A DNA stretch of 64,000 nt, from the NCBI GenBank assembly GCA_012845835.1, contig JABAKD010000013.1, positions 13,446,348 through 13,510,347 on the forward strand, given 5' to 3'. Positions 42,701-52,131 of this stretch are shown here, piece by piece. This DNA comes from Undaria pinnatifida (lineage: Eukaryota > Sar > Phaeophyceae > Laminariales > Alariaceae). Under the pieces are notes generated by a model, which saw nothing but the letters and a program-made list of their open reading frames with translations, had not been told where the DNA came from and did not search any database. Positions within the stretch are counted from its first letter, which is position 1. The number at the start of each line of letters is the position of its first letter. Position numbers and translations under genes: made by a program.

Positions 42701-45700
42701 ATCTGGAAGCCCGATCAACTAAAACCGCGCTTTGGCGGCCCACGCGTGCCATGGTAGAGGTAGCCCCTAATTTTGCTGAAGCTCCTCACTCGATGAGTTC
42801 CATACCTCACCCAACATCTGACTTTGAGAAACACTGTGAGTTAATCCCCCACAGGCTAGGTATAGTCGAATAGGTATCATATATCACACGTTGGATCAAC
42901 AAATATTGGGTAGTGTAGTGATTAGTTGAGGGGCTCTGCCAATGACAAATGTTTGGGCCCAAAGGTGCAACCCCTACTACTGTAAGATAGGTCGGCCACG
43001 CCATACTGTCATGGAGCAACGGGGGCGCTAAATAGCGAGCCCGAAACGTCTCGTTTTTCGCCATACGACATGCTCCTAGTGCGTCTCACCTCTCTCCTTT
43101 CTTCAGCACCCCATTCGTCTCCCAACTCGCTCGGTAACATCGCGTCCGACTCGAATTGCCCCCGGTTGTCGGCTCTCCACCGGCGCGGCTGCACAGCGGT
43201 AGGCAGGGAAACTCCTTGAACATAGCCGAGGCAGGACCGAGCTTTCAATAGCACCGGCCCGATGATCTTCTTTGCCGTGTGGGAACTTTCTTCGGCGTGA
43301 CGTAGCTCCTCGCGAAGGCGTCTTCCGAAATTGTGAAGGGGCCGGGGACGAGGCATGAGCTGGGGGGGTGATGGGCCCAGTTGATACCTAAACGCCTGCC
43401 TATTTATATAGCTGATATTTGTGGAGAGCACATTTGGATGGTACTTGTGGAGGGCATCACCCCAATCAGGTGCACTTTGGCAATTGTATCCCATATTGGA
43501 GGCCCCATTTAGTGGGACATGTGGCGGGGCTAGCAGGTGCGAGCCGCGGGTCGGTAGCACCTTAGGAAAGCGGAACTGTGTATCATGATGCTCTGTTTAG
43601 GCAATAGAGGACGTAATAGTGTGCGATCGTCCCCATTGGTATACGCGAGGAACTTGTTTGCCGGGTTTCTGGTTCGATTTTAGACGATTGGCCGCATGTC
43701 GTCCGATTTTCTCCCACCTGCGAAGCTTCTACCTCCCCCCACCCCCTACATCCTTCTTCCAGTCAACGCGTCGAGCACACAGCACGCTCCGAATTTCGTT
43801 GCTGGGCGGTGCTTTCCGCGAAATGTTTTGCGTATCATACGACGATCAACCACATCCAAGTCGAGCATCGTGCGCTTGAAAACTGCCGTGGGTGACGCTC
43901 TGAGTCTACCCAAAACTTCCGTTACAGTCGGTAGGCGTGCAAAGTCGACGCGTACCAAGACAGGGGTAGCACTTTGTGGCTAACTAATATCTGGATGACG
44001 GTACGATACTAATCAACTGATAGGTAACAAATGACTATATACTCGATGCTGTTGGAATACCATTTGTGTTCACTACGTCACAGGACGTCTATATGTTCGT
44101 TATGTACAACCAAGGCTACGACGGGGGGGTTACCCACTTTTCACTACCGGATTTGAGCCATCAAATATCATACCAGCACGAGTGACTCTGTACCCCACTG
44201 ACGAAAAAATTTCCGGTGATTTGTTCGGCGTAGCGTAGCTGGCCATTCCATTGCGGGTTCTTATCGAAGCTAAGACTAGAACAAAATGTTAAGACCGTGA
44301 AGGAACAGGGGGTTGCTCGCGCGAGTGACCCCGAGCCGCCGCGAAAAATGGACGCAAAAACAACACAACCCCCCTACCGTAGGTTTGGTCATTACCTAGG
44401 CCATATGGGACTGTTCATCGAGTTTCACTTTCAGTTTTTCCCTAAGTCGGGTGTTGTGTGAAGGTAGAGTATCACCGGTCGCCCCGGTGGCGTATCAGGT
44501 TATCCTCGAGCTTGGTATAGTAGGTCAGTTTCGTGAGTTCGAGCCCCGCCGACTGTATAGTCGCATAAATTCGTTGGGACTTTTTCTTGTGCACAAATTA
44601 ATTGACTTGCGGAAAGCGCGAGAGCGTGAGTTAGCAACATTCGAGGAAAAATCGACGAGCAGTGACTGGGATTGCTGAACCCTATGCGCGATACAAAAGT
44701 TGAAGGCAAGAACCGGGGGGGAGAAGGGACGACACCTGTGACCACGGCTTGTCCAGAAGCTGGAAAGTAGAAGTCTGAGAAAAAAAAAAGAGAGAGTATG
44801 GAGCCTCCGCAAGTGACGAGCTCCAGAAAATAGTATGGACTCCTACCACCGTAACATGCGTCTGTCGTTCGGACGCACCTCGATTCGTCCTTCAGCAGCT
44901 CCAACCTTTCGGACGCGTCTTCCAGTAGCTGGTCTTGCCGCTCCGCCAGCCCGAACGCTTCCTCCCCCTGCCGCCGGCTGCGCTCCACCTCTTCCCCGGA
45001 CTGCAGGCACACCACTCGCTTTTGCAGCTCCTCGCACAGGAGGGATAGCTCAGAAACCTTTTGTGTTCGAACGGAAATAGTGAGAAAGGCATCCAAGAAC
45101 GATGGCATGGTCTGTGATAAGGCGTCCTCTCTGCCAGTTCCGCTGCATTCGGTTTGGCTCATACTGCGTTAGGGCGATTATGGTCTATACCCCTCCCCTT
45201 TTTTTTACAGTGCTCGTAAGGTGTCGCCGCTTTGTTTCCAGTAGATCAGTCGCCTTACTCCCATGCGTTGAGCTGTTCCGGTAGCCTGTGCGACTTGAAT
45301 CCCGACACATGTCACTACGTCTATTGCAATGTCTGCAAGTATTATCATTTTTTCTTCGCTTCGCTCCTTCCGCTTTCCCTTGTCTCTTGCTTTCATTTGT
45401 CTCATAAATCGTTCCCTGTTCACGTGAAACACAATCCCGCAATAGGCGTAGGTACGGCTCGCCCCAACGCAGGCGCTTCGAAGAAGGCTACCGTTTGACG
45501 ACGGTGCCTCACTTTCGTCTCTGCCTTCGATGCAGAAACCGGCTGCCGGCTTTCACCGCCATAAAATGGGTACACTTGGGGATCGGATGTTATTCTGACA
45601 TCAACATACTACTATCCCACTAATCCAATTAAGAATCACCATCGACAGATGATGACAACAACACTCCGTTATTCACGTACATATTCAGACATGGACACAC

Positions 45701-45985
45701 CCAAACACCAACAGGCATTCCGCATAATAAGTTCGCCTGCACAGAAGGACGTTGTCGCGTTAGACTCCAGTAGTAGACATACGGTACCCGCCCTGCGGAA
45801 AGGAAAGTATCCTCGTTCTTTGCGCGATACCCAATGGTGTGCACCCCCCCTCGTTCGCTAGAACACAGCACCTTGGAATCCTGATGGCGAAGCTCTTGCT
45901 CAAGGCTCTCTGACCGAGCGATTGCCGCCCCCTCCTTGGAGCTCAGCTCTGCGGAGGCCATCTCCATGTCTCTTAGGGCCCCCAC
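39633..45985 (-). CDS. Gene C (3' part): coiled-coil protein of unknown function
   Basis: Six exons join in phase: 45985-45872, 45057-44879, 43321-43090, 40986-40602, 40267-40057 and 39711-39633 (TGA). The first two encode clear heptad-like helix (LRDMEMASAELSSKEGAA; VSELSLLCEELQKRV; LAERQDQLLEDASERLELLK). The third continues RRLREELRHAEESSHTAKK. The fourth is Ser/Gly-rich low complexity. The last two encode YLVHGVDLTRNYITVKYSG and a short basic helix (KIRQRIREAQTTLRTLRS). Confidence is good for the first three exons and moderate for the rest, because the 40986 and 40267 exons have pyrimidine-poor acceptors or several possible donors. The 5' exons were not found upstream of 45985. Function unknown; a cytoskeletal or scaffold role is only a guess. 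Confidence 0.55.
40057..40267 (-). CDS. Gene C exon
   Basis: Encodes VSDVYLVHGVDLTRNYITVK and then a hydrophobic, strand-like region with cysteines. The donor CTCAAG|GTACGC is good. The acceptor GAGAAAG| is poor and was picked by phase. Confidence 0.4.
40602..40986 (-). CDS. Gene C exon (low complexity)
   Basis: Acceptor CCTTATCAG|. It encodes GMYSAGDERSLRDSSAVQAS and a Gly/Ser/Ala-rich tail. The donor GCTGCAG|GTGCGG was chosen because it fits the phase of the next exon; GGAG|GTATGG at about 40570 is an alternative. Confidence 0.45.
40987..43089. other. Gene C intron with MITE B
   Basis: Contains a family B MITE (41183-41480), a short ATGTTACG(A/G) repeat (41207-41262), and a direct duplication of gattcgaggtcggggctacggaaacagc (about 41676 and 41811, spacing 135 bp). 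No exon recognised. Confidence 0.5.
41183..41480. mobile_element. MITE family B copy
   Basis: Termini CAAGGCTACGGTA (41183) and TACCGTAGCCTTG (41468) are perfect 13-bp inverted repeats. Length 298 bp, no ORF. Confidence 0.75.
43090..43321 (-). CDS. Gene C exon
   Basis: 232 nt; acceptor TTTCGGAAG| completes an Arg codon, donor GAGAG|GTGAGA, phase 0. It encodes RLREELRHAEESSHTAKKII, then a non-helical basic/acidic stretch. Confidence 0.6.
44111..44388. mobile_element. MITE family B copy
   Basis: Left CAAGGCTACGACGGGGGGGT, right CCCCCCTACCGTAGGTTTG. The interior has ctcgcgcgagtgaccccgag, as in the other copies. Confidence 0.7.
44477..44800 (+). mobile_element. SINE family S1 (tRNA-derived)
   Basis: tRNA-like 5' end GGTCGCCCCGGTGGCGTATC (A-box) and GTGAGTTCGAGCCCC (B-box). 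The body has ttcttgtgcacaaattaattgacttgcgg, gcgcgagagcgtgagttagcaac, gcgcgatacaaaagttgaaggc and gacacctgtgaccacggc, with a poly-A-rich end. Confidence 0.75.
44879..45057 (-). CDS. Gene C exon (coiled coil)
   Basis: 179 nt, acceptor ACACAAAAG|, donor ATCGAG|GTGCGT, phase 2. It encodes VSELSLLCEELQKRVVCLQS and EEAFGLAERQDQLLEDASER. Confidence 0.7.
45872..45985 (-). CDS. Gene C exon (coiled coil)
   Basis: 38 codons, phase 0 at both ends; acceptor TTCTCAAG|, donor TCCAAG|GTGCTG. It encodes VGALRDMEMASAELSS and SLEQELRHQDSK. Confidence 0.65.
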
Positions 45986-46793
45986 CTTGAGAACAACGAC
46001 GTGGACGACGGCGAAGCCAACATAGATATGACAAAATCAAAGGAGGAGGGTTTTTCCTGGGAAATGTTATTTGCTGCTGCTTCGTTTGCCATCCGACAGT
46101 AATCGTTGTTGTATGCTATGTCTTTTGTTGGAGGAGGGCAGTTAATCTCACACTACACGCCCTCCCAAAGCTCACCGTGGCAGCCACCATCAAGGTTTTG
46201 GACTCGCTTCATTAAGCGGGCGGGGTCAGCAGCAAAACTCTTGTGGTGGGCTGGTACAGGGTCGGCCCTCTCGTAGGAAACCCCAAATCCGGCTTTAGGC
46301 TAACATCGTTATTCTAGCGAAGCCAGAAAGAGCGTGTTGTTAGTTTTCAATTATCATTTACGTCGCCGAGAGCACTAGCTTCCTGGTGGACGCGGCGTCC
46401 CGGGCTCGGGCCACCCAGAGGAAGGGGAGGGGGTTTCTTGAATCATAGGCCGCGTGTAGGCTGCAGTTTTTTTTTTTTTTGTAATTTCTACCTGGTATAG
46501 ACCCTGGTACAAGGTACATTGTAGTTCTAAGGGGAGTCGCCGACCTATATCTTTAACGAGGATACACACCCAGTAATAAGCGCGATCAGAGTATCACACA
46601 CAGCTTGCAAAGATATGTTTCGACGAAATCTTTGATCTCACGGCTGGAGTGCATTTTTTTTTTTTAATAATATATACAAGGCTCCCGTACGAAATGGGGT
46701 TGACTTGGTACCCCAGGGACAAGTCGAAAAGGGGGAACATAGGCGTTCCAATGACAAGTATGACCTACTGCTTTTGCTACCCGTGTAGTAGTA

Positions 46794-46937
46794 GTGTACT
46801 ACTACCACTACTACTGCTGCTACTACTACCACTACTACCACTACTACTACTTCTACTACTACTACTACTACTACTTCTACTACTACTACTACTACTACTA
46901 CTGCTACTACTACTACTACTGCTACTACTACTACTAT

Positions 46938-46994
<57 letters not shown>

Positions 46995-47045
46995 GACTAC
47001 TACTACTGCTGCTACTGCTGCTATTACTACTACTGCTGCTGCATG
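46794..47045. repeat. (CTA/ACT)n microsatellite, about 250 bp
   Basis: About 80 trinucleotide units with C/G interruptions. It produces spurious poly-Leu, poly-Ser and poly-Tyr frames. Confidence 0.95.
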
Positions 47046-47465
47046 TAGCGCAGACTAAAGTCACGGTTAAAATAAAAAAGTAGAAATATACCTTTAGTCT
47101 AGACTAAACTAGGTCCATAGACTAGTCTTAGTCTTTATGCATAAGTGTGCCTTTGCGTTACATCAAGAAGCAGAAGAGAGATTACTTCTGAACAGTTAGT
47201 AGCGATCGGCGTCCACCGCATGTTCCATCATGGCTCGACAGCACTAACCTCCCGAGCATCAGGCCTGGGCTGGACCTCCGCTGGTCTGTCACATCTACAG
47301 GGAGTACACAGGAACTTGCGTACAAATCCGGTAGACTCGAGCACTCCAAAAGTTAACAAAAATAACTTTATGCATACATACTGAAATCCACAGATAGATA
47401 TCTGATGTCTGGTTTTGTCACCCTCAATGCGGGATATACAGTGTCCGTGCGCAGAACAAGGTTGA

Positions 47466-47820
47466 ACGCCTTAATCTTGTTGACCCTGGCATTATTAGCA
47501 GGGGAGTCACCGACCTGTGTCCTTCACGAGGAGGGTGCACACCCCGTGACACGCGCGATCGAAATATCACACGCAGCTTGCAAAGCTGAGGTTTGATCGA
47601 AAACCCTTTTTAGGTCGATCTCACAGCTGAATTCAGAAGTAAGTGCATCTTTTCATTTTTTAATATTATAAAAATAAAGTACACTCCACCTGTGAGATAG
47701 AAGATTTTGTCGAAACTCATATTTGCAAGCTGTGTGTGATACTCCGATCGCGCGTATTACGGGTTGTGTGTCCTCATTAAGGATGTAGCGGCGACTCCCC
47801 TTGCGACTACAGTGTAGCTA
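47466..47820. repeat. Inverted pair of family F repeats
   Basis: A plus-strand copy (ttgttgaccctggc..ggggagtcaccgacctgtgtcc...gatctcacagctga) is followed about 45 bp later by a minus-strand copy (ctccacctgtgagata..tttgcaagctgtgtgtgat..ggcgactcccc). Together they can form a long imperfect hairpin. Other family F copies are at 46487-46655, 54797-54975 and 63246-63420. Confidence 0.65.
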
Positions 47821-47847
47821 TGTATCATCCTAATAGTTCATGGGAAG

Positions 47848-48590
47848 TATCTCCGATTCTCTCGCATCACGAATTTTACCCTCGCTTTTACTAGGATAAA
47901 CTGTGCCGAGAGGATCCTGAAGGAGTTCTTTCGATTTTGGACCTGGGGCCACTCGTGGGGTGAACCACAGCACCAATTATCCTGACAACACAAAAAATGA
48001 GTAACAGACACCAACATCCACGTAACAAAACACAAAACACCCTACCACCACACCACCACCCACAACAGCGTACCTTCCCCTTCATTTTAAAGGGTATCTG
48101 GTCAATGACATGAATAAAATCATTATCGACGGCCTTTCTTTATCACATTTATTATGTGTAAAAGTATGTACGATACAGCTATAATATACGTACTATTATT
48201 AGTACGCGACAAGAACTCATTCTTACAGCAGCAGCAGCAGTAAACTTTTTGAAAAGTGGTGGTGTTCTTCCGTGCGGTGAAGTCGTTAGTCTTGTCTACC
48301 AGGTAGGTGTGCTCTCGTGGCATGGCGTTTGGCGTGGTGCTTGTTTTGTCCCCGAGGGGACGGACATCACAAGGCGGTAGTGAAATGCCGAGGAAATCCA
48401 GCCGGAACACTGCAAGCAGCGCTAAACCCGGCAATTTCAAAAACAGGTGTGAAAATGACACTCGATGAGTGTCAATCAGTTTTCACACTGATTAGAACAG
48501 ATACTACACATGATCTTAGCCAAAAGGCCGAGAAGGTATGCTTGTATGAACGCCACTCTGTCATAAATATGTAGGCTAGAGGGTATCAGC
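47848..48590. repeat. Duplicated unit carrying U2 (copy 1)
   Basis: It shares ctccgattctctcgcatcacga..ttttaccctcgc..gagaggatcctgaagg, the U2 gene and its flanks with 60262-60985 plus 62502-62550, which are interrupted by a LINE. Confidence 0.7.
48348..48539 (-). ncRNA. U2 spliceosomal snRNA (copy 1)
   Basis: On the minus strand, ATACCTTCTCGGCCTTTTGG then CTAAGATCATGTGTAGTATC: the U2 5' stem-loop and the branch-point-recognition GUAGUA, nearly identical across eukaryotes. Stem-loop II follows (TGACACTCATCGAGTGTCA), then CCTGTTTTTGAAATT as an Sm-site-like stretch, and the 3' end closes with hairpin GTCCCCTCGGGGAC. Length is 192 nt. The gene pairs with the branch site during splicing. It keeps its upstream flank, so it is the more likely active copy. 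Confidence 0.93.
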
Positions 48591-48606
48591 CGGAGATGCC
48601 GACTGC
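48586..48606 (-). promoter_or_regulatory. Conserved U2 upstream element (PSE-like)
   Basis: About 47 bp upstream of the U2 start, ATCTCCGGCTG (minus strand) is shared with the equivalent region of copy 2 (62537-62547), while the sequence between differs. Position fits a proximal sequence element of snRNA promoters. Confidence 0.5.
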
Positions 48607-48880
48607 GCTAACATGCCAAAATCATATAGCACGATGAAAAGGAGAAGTAAAGACGAGTAAAAAAAACAAAGTTGAAAACATATCTGTGTTCATATCCCCA
48701 TCTATCTATGATGTTAAAAATACATAACACAAGCCTGTCCGCCTGTCATTCTGTCATCATGTTGTCGCCACTCAGAGGTTTCAGCCCCGCCTTGCCGTAT
48801 GGGTAGGAAGGGTGGGCGGCTCAACCAGTAAAATACTAGGTCTCGCGCCGCGCCGAGCCGCGGCCGTGGCGCTCTAGGCA
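48591..48880. other. Spacer between U2 copy 1 and LINE copy 1
   Basis: A/T-rich, no recognisable element apart from the possible U2 upstream region. The 5' end of the LINE is not defined. Confidence 0.4.
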
Positions 48881-49064
48881 TTCCCGACAATCCCGAGGCA
48901 GTCCTGACGGCGATCAAGCCAGCCTTGCTGCTGCATGCAGTACAAATTTGCCGCTGAATGGCTTACGGTCTCCGAGGCGAAAACAGAGATTATGTGCCCA
49001 CAAACCAAAGGCGGGGGGAAGGTGTCGTTCACAATCAATGCAGCCGGCCAGCTATACAAACAAT

Positions 49065-50334
49065 ATTGCCTCCGTTCCCCTTTCCGCCTCGGTAAGGCAT
49101 GCTGCGAGGCACGCCCTAGCAGGCTTGTAGCGAGTGGGGGGGTCTTTTTAGCGGGTGTAAGGCCGGACTCACCCTCAAGGAGTGGTACCTTCTTGCTGCT
49201 GCGTGTGGCCGTGAGGCTTAGGCGTGGCGGTAGAGTTGGGTCGTACGTGGTGCGTTAGGCATGGTCACCTACGATTTGCGCGTCTTTTTAGGCAGCAGCG
49301 GCAGAGCAGCAATGCTTAATCGGGACGCTCGTGCGCGGAGGCAGGCGCCACCACGAGCCACCCTATGGCACAGTCTTGGTTTGAGTGGAGGGAACTGCGC
49401 CAGCAGGAGGCTGGATTCGACGACGAAGGAGGAGGGCGACTGAGCGTCGACGGGCGGAGAAGAGACGGATTGAACTCTTCCTGAACGAGAACTTTTGTTT
49501 TCAGATCAGCACCGCAAGCTGCGAGGAGCATTTTTTCATTTTTTTGGGACGGGGGATAAGGGCAACCGATTGGAACTGAGCGTCAACGAGAGCAAGTAAG
49601 TGCGAATGAGCGGGCCGAGTGAGCTCAGGCGATGAGGCGGCCATGGAGAACCACAGCAGGGGGATGGCTCACGGAGACCCACGACCCGCACGTACACCAT
49701 CATCACGAGAGCAGCGATTGTCTTTTTTCAGGTTTTTTTTACGAGGCAGTAGTACAACATGTTACTTACGTCACTTATTTTTGTAGTTGGTAGAGTTGTA
49801 TACCCTTCATGGGGAACGACCCCCCGCAATTTTCAATTTTCAGGCACGGGCGTCGTAGCTGCGCTGCAACGTCTCAGATAACCCGGGAAGACGGGGCGAT
49901 CATTGATGTTTTGAAGGCGGTTTTTGGTTCGATTGCTATTTTTTCATTGCATGCCCGCGGGTCGTCACTCTCACCGCACTCCAGACAGCAGGCGCGTTCG
50001 TCTGTGCTCACGATTACCGTGCGGTTAGTACGGTGCAGGCAGCATTCCAGACAGCAACCGCTGTAGTTTGTAGCCACTAGTGGGTTAGTTGTGGGAACGG
50101 GGCAACTCTATGCCGTAGTTGAGTGGATACCCGCGGCCATGTGAGTTCAGTTTGCACATTGGATCATTTCACTTGTGCGCCTTCTTCGTATCGTGCGTTT
50201 TTAGGCGGGAAAGCGTAGTATTCCCCGGACGAATTTTCATTTCATTTGGTTTTTCGGATCTTCCTAGGGCTCCAGCACCTTTGTGTGACCACGGACTCTA
50301 GATGTTTGACAAGAGTTAATGTGAGACAACAACA
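49065..50334 (+). mobile_element. Non-LTR insertion nested in LINE copy 1
   Basis: It is flanked by ACAAACAAT on both sides (49056-49064 and 50335-50343) and splits the reverse-transcriptase frame. Its 3' end, tgtgaccacggactcta..gagttaatgtgaga then (CAA)n, resembles the LINE 3' end, so it was probably mobilised by the same machinery. The interior has short ORFs only; MAQSWFEWRELRQQEAGFDD at about 49364 is unassigned. Confidence 0.65.
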
Positions 50335-50344
50335 ACAAACAATC

Positions 50345-51030
50345 GAGTTTGTGAACTTGGGCGGGGCTATCACCGCAGACAAAGACCTTAGCTTTGAAAT
50401 AACGCGGTGTCTTCAGAAGGTCTGGGCGTACTTCCAGCGGTACAAGATGGAAATCTATGATCGCCCGGGAGTGCGCTTACGGTTGAAGGTGCGGTTGCTG
50501 AAAGCTGAGGTGGTCGAGACACTGTTTTACGGTTGCATGACGTGGAGCCCGAACAAGCCTGACTATGACAGGCTACGACGGGTTCACCACTCCATGCTTC
50601 TCCGATGCCTCGGATGACGGAAATGGAAGCGCGACGGCGAAATCCTATCGTACGCCGACGAGCTTGCCAAAACAGCTTCCGAGAGCATAGAGGTGATAGT
50701 GCGCAAAGGGAGGATATTGTTTGCGGGATTCTTAGCACGTATGGGGGAGGAGCATTTGATACAGAGGGTGATGTTTGGGGAGCTTGTTGGGGGTAAGAGC
50801 TACTCAGGGGGGCAAGAGAAGGACTGGATGGCTCATCTGAAGGAGGATATGTCGGCCTTTGGAATTAAATTCGAAGGGTGGCGAAAGGCTGCTCAGAAGG
50901 CCGGCAGATGGTTTCGACGAGGAGAGGAGGGAGCCGAGTTGTTCATGCGGAATTGGCATGAAACGGAGAGACGCAATGCTGCAGAGCGACGCGCAGAGGC
51001 TACGGCAGCGCCATCCACCGTCGGCATCTC
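50345..51030 (+). pseudogene. LINE reverse transcriptase, C-terminal part (copy 1)
   Basis: Contains the RT palm/thumb motif EFVNLGGAITADKDL (YLG-like), LKVRLLKAEVVETLFYGC and a C-terminal domain WMAHLKEDMSAFGIKFEGWR, typical of LINE pol ORFs. One internal stop at about 50618. About 90% alike with 61000-61660 by eye. Confidence 0.8.
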
Positions 51031-51888
51031 TAAGCGGCCGGGGGGGTGGGGGAGGGGGGAGGGGGGGAGGGGGGGAGGGGGGAGGGGGGGGGGGGGGTAG
51101 GGGGCGAGGGGGGAGGGGGGGAGGGGGGGGCGTCATGCTCAAGAGACTGAAGTCTGGGCCATCATCGTCTTGAAATTGGTGGGCCTTCCAATGGCCGTCA
51201 CAAGATAGCGTAAGACCGCCCTGACTTCTTCGTCATGTTGCGTTCTCTCCCCAGTGCCATTGATGATGCACTTGATACCCTCTGTGAGCCCAATGCCGTC
51301 TTTATTCAGCTCCTAGGGCCTGCTAGTATGACATTTTTTTTCTCTTTTCCTTTCCTTGCTTCCTCTTCTTGTCTTGTCTTTTCTTGCTTTTCTTGTCTTT
51401 TTTTGCTTTTCTTGTCTTTTCTTTTCTTTCCTTTCTTTTTTCGTTTTTTCGCTTTCTTTTCTTTCTTTCTTTCCTTTCCTTTCCTTTATTTTTTTTCCTG
51501 TTCTTTGTTTCTGTTTTCCAATTGACTTGCGTGTGTCGTGCGTATGCGTAGTGATAGCTACTACGTGCAATATACACGTGGCAGTCTTTCTTGGGTGGCA
51601 AGCGGTATAGTCGGTTTTTCCAGGCGCGAGTAGTGGGACGTATGCACCGGTATGGACCTGGCACATCGTAGGCTAACTCCTGATTTCATTTTAATATGTT
51701 TCTGGTGGAGGCATGAATTGCGTCAGCAGTGATATATGCGTGTACCACCTTTGGTTTGTTTGTGTTTGTTCCCTGGGGTATTCCTCAGCTCCAGAGTGAC
51801 TGGAGCCTGTCCTGTGACCACGGATTTAATTATGCGAGTTAAGAAAACAACAACAACAACAACAACAGCAACAACAACAACAACAGAC

Positions 51889-52034
51889 TGGCGACCCCAG
51901 GGGGAGCAGGCTCTTGCACTGGGCTAGACCCTGGAGTGCTGTAATGCCTGGAGAACACAGGTATTCCTTCGGGGTATTTCTACCGCATAATTTTTTTCCG
52001 GGGAGGTGTCGCTTGCGCCCTCCCAACACCGCAG
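51889..52034 (-). repeat. Cassette X, truncated inverted copy
   Basis: Minus-strand copy of the exon-like cassette found three times at 55-57 kb (tgcggtagaaataccccgaa.. ccaggg), cut off at the LINE (AAC)n tail. Confidence 0.7.
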
Positions 52035-52080
52035 ATGATCTAGATCTACAAACAAAAAAAACACCGACATCTATCCACCC

Positions 52081-52128
52081 CAACATGTTTATTTTTCAAC
52101 ATTTTAATGTTGAAAAATAAACATGTTG
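52081..52128. repeat. Perfect 22-bp-arm hairpin
   Basis: Arms CAACATGTTTATTTTTCAAC.. and their exact complement are separated by TTTA. The hairpin lies 3 bp outside the terminal repeat of the element at 52132-53595. Confidence 0.9.
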
Positions 52129-52131
52129 GGG

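Larger units (their letters stand above)
43322..44878. other. Gene C intron with MITE B and SINE S1
   Basis: Holds a family B MITE (44111-44388) and an S1 SINE (44477-44800). No other exon recognised. Confidence 0.55.
45986..47845. other. Repeat-rich region upstream of gene C exons
   Basis: Missing 5' exons of gene C may lie here but none was recognised. It contains family F repeats (46487-46655, 47466-47640, 47686-47820) and a large (ACT)n array. Confidence 0.45.
48880..51890 (+). mobile_element. LINE copy 1 (degenerate), with nested insertion
   Basis: Reverse-transcriptase fragments: AAEWLTVSEAKTEIMCPQTK (48935-49060), then FVNLGGAITADKDLSFEITR...AEVVETLFYGCMTWSP and the RT C-terminal extension (50345-51030). 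A nonsense change (TGG to TGA) is at about 50618. A G-rich tract, a C/T-rich tract (51335-51500) and a conserved 3' end ggagcctgtcctgtgaccacgg follow, with an (AAC)n tail at 51845-51887. The 5' boundary is unclear. Confidence 0.8.

Noticed and set aside
46649-47083. Poly-Leu, poly-Ser and poly-Tyr ORFs
   Set aside because: Translation of the ACT microsatellite.
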